DNA of 25,045 nt from Pseudomonadota bacterium. Its GTDB lineage: Bacteria; Pseudomonadota; Alphaproteobacteria; Caulobacterales; Caulobacteraceae. The stretch's first letter is position 1; each line of letters starts with the position of its first letter. Position numbers and translations under genes: made by a program. Positions 14,158 through 21,906 of the stretch are shown here, piece after piece. The stretch spans positions 1 to 25,045 of the forward strand of contig JAEZEZ010000026.1 in NCBI GenBank assembly GCA_023432855.1, read 5' to 3'. The notes below the pieces were generated by a model. The model saw nothing but the letters and a program-made list of their open reading frames with translations. It was not told the origin of the DNA and searched no databases.

Positions 14158-15567
14158 ATGAAGAAACTCACGCGTCTCCTCTTGCCCGCCCTGGCCGTGC
14201 TGGCGGCCTGCAACGCGCCGAACGACAGCAAGGCGCAGGACCAGCTGGTCGAGCCCACGCGCCGGGCGCCCGCCGACATCGCCTCGATGAAGACCTCCTT
14301 CGCGCCGGTGGCCAAGCGGGCCGGCCCGGCGGTGGTCAACGTCTATGCCCGCCGCCTCGTGCGCCAGCGCGATCCGTTCTTCGAACTGTTCGGCGGCGGC
14401 ATCCCGCGCGCCCGCGTGCAGCAGTCGCTGGGGTCCGGCGTCATCGTCCGCTCCGACGGCGTCATCGTCACCAACAACCACGTGGTCCAGGGCGGCCAGG
14501 AATTCATGGTCGTGCTGGCCGACCGCCGCGAGTTTCCGGCCAAGCTGCTGCTGGCGGACCCGCGCACCGACCTGGCCGTGCTGAAGATCGAATCCGACGG
14601 CGAGCGCCTGCCGGTCCTGCCCATCGACGACAGCGACGACCTCGAGGTGGGCGATCTCGTCCTGGCCATCGGCAACCCGTTCGGCGTGGGCCAGACGGTC
14701 ACCAACGGCATCATCTCGGCGCTGAACCGCACCGCCGATCCCGGCGGTCTCGACGCCTCGGCCTTCATCCAGACCGACGCCTCGGTGAACCCCGGAAACT
14801 CGGGCGGCGCCCTGGTCGACATGGACGGCGACCTGATCGGGGTGCCGACCTTCATCCTGTCTCGCTCGGGCACCTCGAGCGGCGTCAGCTTCGCCATTCC
14901 CGCGGCCATGGTGCGGCGGGTGGTCGAGACTGCGGTCGGCGGCGGACAGGTCGTGGTGCGGCCGTGGCTGGGGGCCAAGACCGATACCGTGAACGGCGAG
15001 ATCGCCCGCAGCCTCGGCATGGCGCGGCCCGAAGGTGCGCTCGTCTCCGATGTCTATCCGGGCAGCCCCGCCGCCCGGGCGGGCCTGCGCGAAGGCGACG
15101 TGATCACCGCCGTCGACGGCGCAGCGGTGAACGATCCCGCCAGCGTGAACTACCGCGTAGCCACCAACCGGCCGGGCGAGACCGTGACCATCGCCATCCT
15201 GAGGGACGGTCGCCCGCAACAACTGCGCGCGCGCCTCGATCCGCCGCCGGCGACCCCGGCTCGGGACGAGCGGGTTCTGGACGGTCCGCATCCGCTGACC
15301 GGGGCGACGGTGGTCAACCTGTCGCCCGCGGTCGCCGACGAGATCGGCGCCGATCCGTTCAGCGGCCGGGGCGTGGTGATCTCCAAGCCCGGCCGAAGCT
15401 ACGCGGCGGCTGCGGGCTTCCGCGCCGGCGACATCGTGCGCGAAATCAACGGCAACGAGATCGGGGACACCCGTGAACTGCAGGCGATACTGAATCAGGG
15501 CGCGGCCGTCTGGCGCGTCACCATCGAGCGCGACGGGCGCCGCATCACCGGCCAGTTCCGGGGCTGA
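14158..15567 (+). CDS. HtrA/Deg-type serine protease, lipoprotein, two PDZ domains
   Basis: This 469-aa envelope protease degrades or refolds damaged periplasmic proteins. The N-terminus is a lipoprotein signal: MKKLTRLLLPALAVLAAC with lipobox LAAC and Cys18 as the predicted lipidated residue, so the enzyme is probably membrane-anchored. The trypsin-like domain has His108 (TNNHVVQGG), Asp138 (RTDLAVLKI) and Ser215 (NPGNSGGAL). Two PDZ domains follow, around 255-345 (GSPAARAGLREGDVITAVDG) and 375-465 (YAAAAGFRAGDIVREINGNE). The segment after the active serine reads GVPTFILSRSGTSSGVSFAI rather than the common GINTAI form. A gene symbol degP or degQ is not assigned because paralogues cannot be separated from sequence alone. 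Confidence 0.93.
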   Translation: MKKLTRLLLPALAVLAACNAPNDSKAQDQLVEPTRRAPADIASMKTSFAPVAKRAGPAVVNVYARRLVRQRDPFFELFGGGIPRARVQQSLGSGVIVRSDGVIVTNNHVVQGGQEFMVVLADRREFPAKLLLADPRTDLAVLKIESDGERLPVLPIDDSDDLEVGDLVLAIGNPFGVGQTVTNGIISALNRTADPGGLDASAFIQTDASVNPGNSGGALVDMDGDLIGVPTFILSRSGTSSGVSFAIPAAMVRRVVETAVGGGQVVVRPWLGAKTDTVNGEIARSLGMARPEGALVSDVYPGSPAARAGLREGDVITAVDGAAVNDPASVNYRVATNRPGETVTIAILRDGRPQQLRARLDPPPATPARDERVLDGPHPLTGATVVNLSPAVADEIGADPFSGRGVVISKPGRSYAAAAGFRAGDIVREINGNEIGDTRELQAILNQGAAVWRVTIERDGRRITGQFRG

Positions 15568-15623
15568 GGCCCCGCGACCGGAGCGGGTACGGTCCGTCGG
15601 CTCGTCACAGGGGAGGGGCCGGC

Positions 15624-16547
15624 ATGGCTCGCACATCTCGGATCATCGTGGGCGCCCTGGCGGCGCTCGCCCTCGGCGGCGCGGCGGCGGCCCAGGACGA
15701 CGACCCCACGACCGTCAGCGAAGTGACGGTCACCGCCCGCACCGCCGATGCGGTGAAGCAGTTCGTCGAAGGGATGTCGGAGCCGACCAGCCGGGGCGCC
15801 GAGCTGCTGGCGCGCTGGAACCGCACCATCTGCCCCGCGACGGTCGGGCTGCCGGAGCGGCAGGGCGCTTTCATCAACGACACCATCGCCCGCACCGCGC
15901 TGCAGCTGAAGCTGAAGGTGGCCGAGCCCGGGTGCCGTCCGGACGTGCTGATCGTCGTGACCCCCGACGCAGCGGCTCTCACCGAGGCGTTGGCGACGAC
16001 ATACAAGGCCAGCTTCAAGGTCGACGCCGATTCCGACGCCGACGTGTCGAGCCCCGGGCGGGACGCGTACGAGGCCTTCCTCAACAGCACCCGGCCGGTT
16101 CGCTGGTGGCACGTTTCGGAACTGGCTTCGTCGGAAGGCCGTCCGGTGCGCTATGCCAACATGATCGCCGGGCGTCCGGTCGGCGGGGTGATGATTGTCG
16201 AGAGCTCCAGCGTCAGCCGCCTGCGTTCGCCCGTCCGCCAGGACTTCGCCCACATCCTGATCGTGGTCGACGCCGAACAGGCGCAGGGACTGAGCTTCGA
16301 CAGCCTGGCGGGCTACCTGACGATGGTCACCCTGGCGCAGGTCAATCCCGAGGCCGACCTGACGGGCCTGCCCACGATTCTCAACCTGTTCGAGGACCGC
16401 GCCGCCGGGCGCCCCGTCCCCAACGGCCTGACCGACTGGGACCTCGACTATCTGAAGGGTCTCTACCTCCAGCGCGGCGATGCGCCGGACCTTTCCCGCC
16501 AGCAGGGCCGCATCAAGCGCGAGATGCGCGAGGGTCAGGAAGACTGA
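15624..16547 (+). CDS. Secreted protein of unknown function
   Basis: I do not recognise a named family for this 307-aa product. A signal peptide is clear (basic MARTSR, hydrophobic core, cleavage likely after AAAQ near residue 24), so the protein acts outside the cytoplasm. Only two cysteines occur, Cys70 (RTICPATVG) and Cys104 (PGCRPDVL), which fits a single disulfide. Other fixed-looking segments are LLARWNRTICP, PVRWWHVSEL, HILIVVDAEQAQGLSFDSLA and LTDWDLDYLKGLY. The start SEVTVTA resembles TonB-receptor leader wording, but no barrel follows. A GGGGAGGGG site precedes the ATG. The gene lies 56 bases after the HtrA-like protease, perhaps co-transcribed. Confidence 0.85.
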   Translation: MARTSRIIVGALAALALGGAAAAQDDDPTTVSEVTVTARTADAVKQFVEGMSEPTSRGAELLARWNRTICPATVGLPERQGAFINDTIARTALQLKLKVAEPGCRPDVLIVVTPDAAALTEALATTYKASFKVDADSDADVSSPGRDAYEAFLNSTRPVRWWHVSELASSEGRPVRYANMIAGRPVGGVMIVESSSVSRLRSPVRQDFAHILIVVDAEQAQGLSFDSLAGYLTMVTLAQVNPEADLTGLPTILNLFEDRAAGRPVPNGLTDWDLDYLKGLYLQRGDAPDLSRQQGRIKREMREGQED

Positions 16548-16628
16548 TCGCGACGAAAACGACGACGGCGTTGAAGCCGACGCCCTGACGGGCTAGGGCC
16601 GGACCCTGTCCGTTCCGCCCGCGTTTCC

Positions 16629-16648
16629 GAGTCGGCCGACGCCGACTC
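16629..16648 (+). promoter_or_regulatory. Hairpin abutting the ribosome binding site of the PLP-enzyme gene
   Basis: GAGTCGGC (16629-16636) and GCCGACTC (16641-16648) form a perfect 8-bp stem with the loop CGAC. The Shine-Dalgarno GGAGG (16650-16654) begins two bases later, eight bases before the ATG. The structure could affect ribosome loading. It does not match the SAM-II riboswitch arrangement that I know from alphaproteobacterial methionine genes. Confidence 0.4.
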
Positions 16649-16661
16649 CGGAGGAAGCTTC

Positions 16662-17948
16662 ATGACCGACCACAGCCGCCGCACCCTGGGCGCCCGCACC
16701 CTGGCGCCCGAGACCCTGATGATGGGTTACGGCTACGACCCGGCCCTGTCCGAGGGCTCGATCAAGGTCCCGATCTTCCAGACCTCGACGTTCGTCTTCC
16801 GCTGCGCCGAGGACGGCAAGCGCTTCTTCGAGGTGGCCTACGGCCTGCGCGAGAAGGACCCCGACGAGGCGCTGGGGCTGATCTATTCGCGCATCAACAA
16901 TCCCAACATCGAGATCCTGGAAGACCGCCTGGCGGTATGGGACGGGGCCGCCAAGGCGCTGGTCTTTTCCAGCGGCATGGCGGCCATTTCGACCACCATG
17001 CTCGCCCTGACCCGGCCGGGGGATTCGATTCTCTACGCGGCGCCGGCTTACGGAGGGACCGAGTATCTCTTCGACCGCATCCTGCCGCGCATGGGCGTGA
17101 ACACCCGGGCCATCACCGACTGCGACGGGGACGGGAAGTTCGACGACGCGATCCGGAACGCCGCGGCCCGCGCCGCCGAGGCCGGCGGCCGGCTGGCGGT
17201 GGTCTATATCGAGACCCCCGCCAATCCCACGAACCTGCTGATCGACATCGCCGCCGCCGCCGAGGCCATCCGCGGGCTGGGTCAGGACGAGCCGCCGGTG
17301 CTGTGCGTCGACAACACCTTCCTCGGACCCCTGTGGCAGAAGCCGCTCGCCCACGGCGCCGACCTGACGCTCTATTCCCTGACCAAGTACGTGGGAGGAC
17401 ACTCCGATCTGATCGCGGGAGCCTGCATGGGGCGCGCCGACCTGATGGCGCGGGTGGCCGAGATGCGCACCATCTGCGGCACGGTCACCGACCCGCACAC
17501 GGCCTGGATGGTGCTGCGCAGCCTGGAGACCCTGCACGTGCGCATGGAACGCTCCCAGGCCAACGCCATGGCGCTCGTCGAGCGTCTGCGCAGCCACCCC
17601 CGCATCGAGGCGGTGCTGACGGCGGGCGGCAGCGAGCGTTCGGCCGAGCAGCAGGCGATCTTCGCCCGCCAGTGCTCGGGCCACGGCTCTACCTTCTCCA
17701 TCGCCCTGAAGGGTGGGGAGGCGGAGGCCTTCCGCCTGCTCAACGCGCTGAAGCTGTTCAAGCTGGCCGTCAGCCTGGGCGGCACCGAGAGCCTGGCCTC
17801 GCACCCGTCCAGCACCACCCATTCCGACTACTCGCCCGAAGCCAAGGCGAACTGCGGCATCGGCGAGAATCTCGTGCGGCTGTCCGTCGGCATCGAGAAC
17901 GTCGAGGACCTGTGGGCCGACCTGGAGCAGGCGCTGGCCGCGATCTGA
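16662..17948 (+). CDS. PLP-dependent enzyme, cystathionine gamma-synthase family
   Basis: This 428-aa cytosolic enzyme belongs to the Cys/Met-metabolism fold-type I group (cystathionine gamma-synthase, gamma- and beta-lyases, O-acylhomoserine sulfhydrylase). Key residues are visible: Tyr75 and Arg77 of the YSR motif, Ser104-Gly105-Met106, Tyr130 stacking on the cofactor, Asp217 (VDNTF) and the Schiff-base Lys242 in SLTKYVGGHSD. The C-terminal SLGGTESLASHPSSTTHSDY segment binds the substrate carboxylate. It carries about 20 extra residues before the YSR motif (AEDGKRFFEVAYGLREKDPD) and NPN where many members have NPT. The exact reaction cannot be set from sequence; a methionine gamma-lyase-like or synthase activity is possible. 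Confidence 0.9.
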   Translation: MTDHSRRTLGARTLAPETLMMGYGYDPALSEGSIKVPIFQTSTFVFRCAEDGKRFFEVAYGLREKDPDEALGLIYSRINNPNIEILEDRLAVWDGAAKALVFSSGMAAISTTMLALTRPGDSILYAAPAYGGTEYLFDRILPRMGVNTRAITDCDGDGKFDDAIRNAAARAAEAGGRLAVVYIETPANPTNLLIDIAAAAEAIRGLGQDEPPVLCVDNTFLGPLWQKPLAHGADLTLYSLTKYVGGHSDLIAGACMGRADLMARVAEMRTICGTVTDPHTAWMVLRSLETLHVRMERSQANAMALVERLRSHPRIEAVLTAGGSERSAEQQAIFARQCSGHGSTFSIALKGGEAEAFRLLNALKLFKLAVSLGGTESLASHPSSTTHSDYSPEAKANCGIGENLVRLSVGIENVEDLWADLEQALAAI

Positions 17949-17951
17949 GGC

Positions 17952-18374
17952 TCAGCGGCGAAGGGTCTGCCCGAGCGACCATGTGTGGCCGTAGGGATCG
18001 CCCAGCTGGCCGTACCGGTCGCCCCAGAACTGGTCGGCTAACGGAAAGCGGATGCTGCAGCCGGCCGCGACGGCGCGCTCCCACCAGGCTTCCACGTCGT
18101 CGACCTGGAGGTGCAGGGTGACGGCCGCCGGCGGCGGCGTCTCGACGCCGCCTTTCCACTCCGGGAAGTCGTCGGACAGGAAGATCAGGGCGCCGTTCAC
18201 GCGCATGCGCCCATGGATCAGCTTCCCGCCCGCATCCATGCCCGGCGCGTCTTCGCCGTGGTTGCGCATCAGCACCTCGGCGCCGAACGCGCTCTCATAG
18301 AAGTCCAGGGCTTCGTCGGCCTTGCCGCCGTGGATCGTCAGATAGGGAACCAGGCCGATCGGCGTCTCATGCAT
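17952..18374 (-). CDS. PhnB-like glyoxalase/VOC protein
   Basis: This 140-aa protein is a single VOC module of the PhnB type. LVPYLTIHGGKADEALDFYE is the hallmark opening, with FGAEVLMRN next. The second half is AVTLHLQVDDVEAWWERAVA and ends WGDRYGQLGDPYGHTWSLGQ. PhnB-like proteins are widespread and mostly without known substrate; some annotation calls them 3-demethylubiquinone methyltransferase-like on fold alone. The ATG at 18374 has GGGAGA upstream on the minus strand. It ends three bases from the PLP-enzyme stop (convergent) and is divergent from rarA with a 38-bp gap. Confidence 0.87.
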   Translation of the reverse strand: MHETPIGLVPYLTIHGGKADEALDFYESAFGAEVLMRNHGEDAPGMDAGGKLIHGRMRVNGALIFLSDDFPEWKGGVETPPPAAVTLHLQVDDVEAWWERAVAAGCSIRFPLADQFWGDRYGQLGDPYGHTWSLGQTLRR

Positions 18375-18412
18375 GGCGCTTCTCCCTTGCCGCCTCTATC
18401 TAGCCTAGACCC

Positions 18413-18780
18413 ATGAGCGATCTTTTCGAAGCTGCAGGCCTGTCGTCCGGCGCCCGGGATGCCCCCCTGGCCGACCGGCTGCGCCCGCAGGCGCTCGACG
18501 AGGTGGTGGGCCAGGATCATCTGCTCGGGCCCGAGGGGCCGATCCGGCGCATGGTCGAGGGCGGCCGGCTGGCCTCCATGATCCTCTGGGGACCGCCGGG
18601 CACCGGCAAGACCACGACGGCACGGCTGCTGGCCCATGCCTTCGACCTGACCTTCGAACAATTGTCCGCCGTCTTCTCCGGCGTGGCCGATCTCAAAAAG
18701 ACGTTCGAGGCCGCGCGCCAGCGCCGCCGCATGGGGCAGGGCACGCTGCTCTTCGTGGATGAAATCCACCGCTTCAACCG
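18413..18780. other. Composition break: change of codon style within or at the start of rarA
   Basis: Genes left of this point prefer GAG, CAC, GAC, AAC and AAG. Genes right of it use GAA, CAT, GAT, AAT and AAA much more. Hand counts: the PLP gene (16662-17948) has Glu GAA:GAG 3:25 and His CAT:CAC 1:8, while rarA from residue 81 has Glu 17:9 and the whole of rarA has His 9:2. The style persists to the right end. The exact point cannot be fixed by eye; the conserved Walker A to LSAVFSGVADLKK segment is a natural place for a join. Confidence 0.6.
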
Positions 18781-19729
18781 CAGCCAGCAGGACAGTTTCC
18801 TCCCCGTGGTCGAAGACGGCACCGTGGTGCTGGTGGGCGCCACCACCGAAAATCCCTCCTTCGAGCTGAATGGCGCGCTCCTCTCCCGCTGCCAGGTGCT
18901 GGTGCTGCGCCGTCTCGACGATGCCGCGCTGGAAACCCTGCTCACGCGCGCCGAAGCCCATTATGGCGAGCCGCTGAAGCTCGATGCCGACGCCCGCGCC
19001 ACCTTGCGCGCCATGGCCGATGGCGATGGCCGCTATCTGCTCAATCTGGCCGAGGAAGTGGCGAACCTCCGCGTGGCCAGGCCGCTCGATCCGGCCGGGT
19101 TGATGGCGGCGGTACAGCGGCGCATGCCGCTCTACGACAAGAGCCGCGAAGAGCATTACAACCTCATCTCCGCCCTGCACAAATCGGTGCGTGGCTCCGA
19201 TCCCGACGCCGCGCTCTACTGGCTGGCGCGCATGCTGGCGGGTGGCGAACAGCCGCTCTACATCGCGCGCCGTCTCGTGCGCATGGCCATCGAAGACATC
19301 TCGCTCGCCGATCCCGAAGCGGTGCATCAGGCGCTGGCCGCCAAGGATGTTTACGAATTCCTGGGCAGCCCCGAAGGCGAACTGGCGCTGGCGCAGGCCG
19401 TCGTCTATCTGGCGACCGCGCCCAAATCCAACGCCGTCTATCGCGCCTTTCCGGCGGCCAAGCGCGCGGCGCAGGACCATGGCTCGCTGATGCCGCCCGC
19501 CCATATCCTGAACGCACCGACCAAGATGATGAAGAATCTCGGCTATGGCGCGGGCTACAATTACGACCATGACGCCGAGGACGGTTTTTCCGGCCAGGAC
19601 TATTTCCCCGAAAGCATGGGCCGCCAGCAATTCTACACCCCCAGGGAAACCGGCTTCGAGCGCGAGATTGCCAAGCGGCTCGAATACTGGTCCAAGCGGC
19701 GGGCAAGGCGCAGCGGGGAGGGCACATGA
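18413..19729 (+). CDS. rarA: Replication-associated recombination protein A (MgsA/RarA AAA+ ATPase)
   Basis: RarA (438 aa) is a clamp-loader-like AAA+ ATPase that acts at stalled replication forks with SSB and RecA. ADRLRPQALDEVVGQDHLLG opens the ATPase domain. Walker A is GPPGTGKTT at residues 60-68, Walker B is LLFVDEIHR (112-120), sensor 1 is GATTENPSFE (142-151). The lid and C-terminal tetramerisation region carry HYNLISALHKSVRGSDPDAA and SLMPPAHILNAPTKMMKNLG. Length is that of the family. The coding style changes along the gene: from about residue 80 onward it uses GAA and CAT heavily, unlike the genes to the left. The stop overlaps crcB by four bases. Confidence 0.96.
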   Translation: MSDLFEAAGLSSGARDAPLADRLRPQALDEVVGQDHLLGPEGPIRRMVEGGRLASMILWGPPGTGKTTTARLLAHAFDLTFEQLSAVFSGVADLKKTFEAARQRRRMGQGTLLFVDEIHRFNRSQQDSFLPVVEDGTVVLVGATTENPSFELNGALLSRCQVLVLRRLDDAALETLLTRAEAHYGEPLKLDADARATLRAMADGDGRYLLNLAEEVANLRVARPLDPAGLMAAVQRRMPLYDKSREEHYNLISALHKSVRGSDPDAALYWLARMLAGGEQPLYIARRLVRMAIEDISLADPEAVHQALAAKDVYEFLGSPEGELALAQAVVYLATAPKSNAVYRAFPAAKRAAQDHGSLMPPAHILNAPTKMMKNLGYGAGYNYDHDAEDGFSGQDYFPESMGRQQFYTPRETGFEREIAKRLEYWSKRRARRSGEGT

Positions 19730-20100
19730 TCTGGCTGGCGGTTGGCGCGGGCGGCGGCCTGGGCGCGATCATGCGTTTCTGGCTTGCGGCGGTGCTGCAG
19801 CCGCAAGGCGCCCTGGTCAATTGGGGCATCTTCGGCGTCAATGTCCTTGGCGGGCTGCTGATGGGCATCATCGTGGAGCTGGGCGCGCTCAAGCTCGATC
19901 TTTCGCCCGACATGCGCGCCTTCCTCACCACCGGCGTGCTGGGTGGCTTCACCACCTTCTCCGCCTTCTCGCTCGATAGCGCCCTGCTGCTGCAAAAGGG
20001 CGAATATGGATTGGCCGCCCTGTATGTGATCGGCTCGGTGGTGCTCTCCATCGCGGCCCTGTTCGCGGGCCTGTGGCTGGTGCGTGCGCTCTATGCCTGA
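19726..20100 (+). CDS. crcB: Fluoride exporter CrcB/Fluc
   Basis: This 124-aa four-helix membrane protein forms the dual-topology dimeric fluoride channel that lets fluoride leave the cytoplasm. Helix 1 begins VGAGGGLGAIMRFW. The family motif GVNVLGG carries Asn39, and the helix-3 break GGFTTFSAFS (73-82) carries the paired phenylalanines Phe75 and Phe78 that line the pore. A single gene is present, fitting the homodimer type. It overlaps the rarA stop (ATGA). No fluoride (crcB-motif) riboswitch could fit upstream because the gene starts inside rarA. Confidence 0.96.
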   Translation: MIWLAVGAGGGLGAIMRFWLAAVLQPQGALVNWGIFGVNVLGGLLMGIIVELGALKLDLSPDMRAFLTTGVLGGFTTFSAFSLDSALLLQKGEYGLAALYVIGSVVLSIAALFAGLWLVRALYA

Positions 20101-21202
20101 GATTCGAAAGATCCACGCCGAGGATGATGGCATCCGGCTCGACCGCTGGTTCAAGCGGCATTTTCCCGCCGTCACCCATGCGCTGCTGGTCAAGCTCCTG
20201 CGAAAGGGCGAAATCCGTCTCGATGGCGGCCGGGTGGAGGCGGGCGCCCGCCTGTCCGTGGGCCAGCAGGTCAAGCTGCCGCCCCAGGTGATCCATGCTG
20301 TTTCCGACGCTCCGGAAAAGCCCCGGCCCGAACAGCAGAAGCCCATGGGTTCGCTGGCCGACCGCATCCTCTACATGGACAAGCATGTCATCGTGCTGGA
20401 CAAGCCATCGGGGCTTGCGACGCAAGGCGGCTCCGGCCTGACAAAGCATGTGGATGGCATGCTCGACAGCCTGATGTTCGAAAAGACCACCCGCCCCAAG
20501 CTGGTGCATCGTCTCGACCGGGATACGTCGGGCGTGCTGCTGCTCGCCCGCACCACGCTGGCCGCTTCCGGGCTGGCCCAGGCGCTGGCGCATCGTGATG
20601 CGTCCAAGGTCTATTGGGCGCTGACGCGCGGCGTGCCCAGGCAGGCGCGCGGCGTGATCAAGGCGGCGCTGGCCAAGGAAGGCGGCCACGGTCCCCATGG
20701 CCGCGACGAACGCATGACAACGGTGGATGAAGACGAGGAAGGCGCGAAATTCGCCCTCACCGAATATGCCGTCGTCGCCACTGCGGGCACCGAGTTCGCA
20801 TGGGTCGCGGCACGCCCCATCACCGGCCGCACCCACCAGATCCGCGTCCATCTCGCCTCGCTGGGCACGCCCATCGTGGGCGATTTCAAATATGGCGGCG
20901 CGGAGTCCCGCGGCAAGGGCGAGATCGCCGACAAGCTGCACCTGCATGCCCGCCAGATCGATATCGCCCGCCCCGATGGTGGGCGCCTCAACGTCATCGC
21001 GCCCCTGTCACCGCATATGGAGAAAAGCTGGCAGGTGCTGGGCTTCAACCCGGAAGATGGCCGCAGTCCCTTCCCGCAGAAAAAGCACGAACTGAAAAAG
21101 CCGGAGCCCAAGCCCGCGCCGCGCCACGCCGCCCCGAAAAAGCCCATGCAGAAAGCCCGCCGCAAGGCCACCGCCACAGGCCGAAAGCGCAAAAGCAAAT
21201 GA
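20093..21202 (+). CDS. rluC: 23S rRNA pseudouridine synthase, RluC/RluA family
   Basis: This 369-aa enzyme isomerises uridines in 23S rRNA; RluC acts at positions 955, 2504 and 2580 in E. coli. An S4 RNA-binding domain occupies about residues 13-65 (IRLDRWFKRHFPAVTHALLV). The catalytic motif HRLDRDTSGVLLLAR holds Asp142, and motif III is PITGRTHQIRVHLASLG. After about residue 325 there is a Lys/Arg/Pro-rich tail (KKPMQKARRKATATGRKRK) that is probably disordered and RNA-binding. ATG 20093 (MPEIRKIHAED) is preferred to the GTG at 20084; either start lies inside crcB. RluC rather than RluD is inferred from the S4 wording and gene context. Confidence 0.9.
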   Translation: MPEIRKIHAEDDGIRLDRWFKRHFPAVTHALLVKLLRKGEIRLDGGRVEAGARLSVGQQVKLPPQVIHAVSDAPEKPRPEQQKPMGSLADRILYMDKHVIVLDKPSGLATQGGSGLTKHVDGMLDSLMFEKTTRPKLVHRLDRDTSGVLLLARTTLAASGLAQALAHRDASKVYWALTRGVPRQARGVIKAALAKEGGHGPHGRDERMTTVDEDEEGAKFALTEYAVVATAGTEFAWVAARPITGRTHQIRVHLASLGTPIVGDFKYGGAESRGKGEIADKLHLHARQIDIARPDGGRLNVIAPLSPHMEKSWQVLGFNPEDGRSPFPQKKHELKKPEPKPAPRHAAPKKPMQKARRKATATGRKRKSK

Positions 21203-21903
21203 AGCGCTTCTACAAGGAAGTCGGCGTCGCTGCGGATGCGGAAGGATTCCGCATCCTGCTCGATGGCCGTCCCGTGAAAACCCCGGCAAAGAACACGCTG
21301 GTGCTGCCCACCCGCGCGCTGGCGGACGCCATCGCCGCCGAATGGGCCGGGCAGGGTGACGAGATCGCGCCGGCCGCCATGGCGTTCCTCAAGCTGGCCA
21401 ACACGGTGATCGACGGCGTCACCGCCAACCGCGCCGAAGTGGTCACCGCCATTTTGCGCTTCGGCGAAAATGACCTGCTCTGCTATCGCGCCCACCAGCC
21501 GCCGGAACTGGCGGCGCTGCAGGCGCAGGGCTGGGATCCGGTGCTGGACTGGGCCCGCCGCCGCCATGGCGTGACGTTCACGCTGGTCGAAGGCTTCACC
21601 CATGCCGACCAGCCGCCCGCCACGCTGGCCGCCCTGCGTGCCGCGCTGGAACGCCACGACCCGTTCGCGCTGGCAGCCTTGCATGTGGTGGCGTCCATCG
21701 CAGGTTCGGTGGTGCTGGCGCTGGCGCTGGCCGAAGGCGCGTTGACCGCGGCCCAGGTCTTCGCGCTGTCCCGGATCGACGAGGATTACCAGGCCAGCAA
21801 ATGGGGCCGCGACCATGAAGCGGAAACCCGCGCCCAGAACTTGGCGCGCGAACTCGACAAGGCGGCCGCATTCATCGCCGCATCGCGCCTGAAGACAGAC
21901 TAA
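21199..21903 (+). CDS. ATP12-family F1-ATPase assembly chaperone
   Basis: This 234-aa protein is the bacterial relative of mitochondrial Atp12, which protects the F1 alpha subunit before it joins beta. The N-terminal block FYKEVGVAADAEGFRILLDG and the motif GRPVKTPAKNTLVLPTRALA are diagnostic, followed by IAAEWAGQGDEIAP. The C-terminal acidic signature is near SRIDEDYQASKWGRDHEAET. It starts with ATG inside the rluC stop (ATGA). The rluC-ATP12 neighbourhood recurs in alphaproteobacteria, as far as I recall, though the two have no known joint function. Confidence 0.93.
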   Translation: MKRFYKEVGVAADAEGFRILLDGRPVKTPAKNTLVLPTRALADAIAAEWAGQGDEIAPAAMAFLKLANTVIDGVTANRAEVVTAILRFGENDLLCYRAHQPPELAALQAQGWDPVLDWARRRHGVTFTLVEGFTHADQPPATLAALRAALERHDPFALAALHVVASIAGSVVLALALAEGALTAAQVFALSRIDEDYQASKWGRDHEAETRAQNLARELDKAAAFIAASRLKTD

Positions 21904-21906
21904 GCC

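Noticed and set aside
14143..15636. 497-codon antisense open frame over the HtrA-like protease gene
   Set aside because: The sense frame has a complete catalytic triad, signal peptide and PDZ domains; the antisense frame has none of these.
15711..15745. TonB-receptor-like start (SEVTVTA) in the secreted unknown protein
   Set aside because: No plug domain or beta-barrel follows and the protein is only 307 aa, so it is not a TonB-dependent receptor.
16548..16661. SAM riboswitch upstream of the PLP enzyme
   Set aside because: The spacer has a simple hairpin but not the SAM-II pseudoknot layout or its conserved A/U-rich segments.
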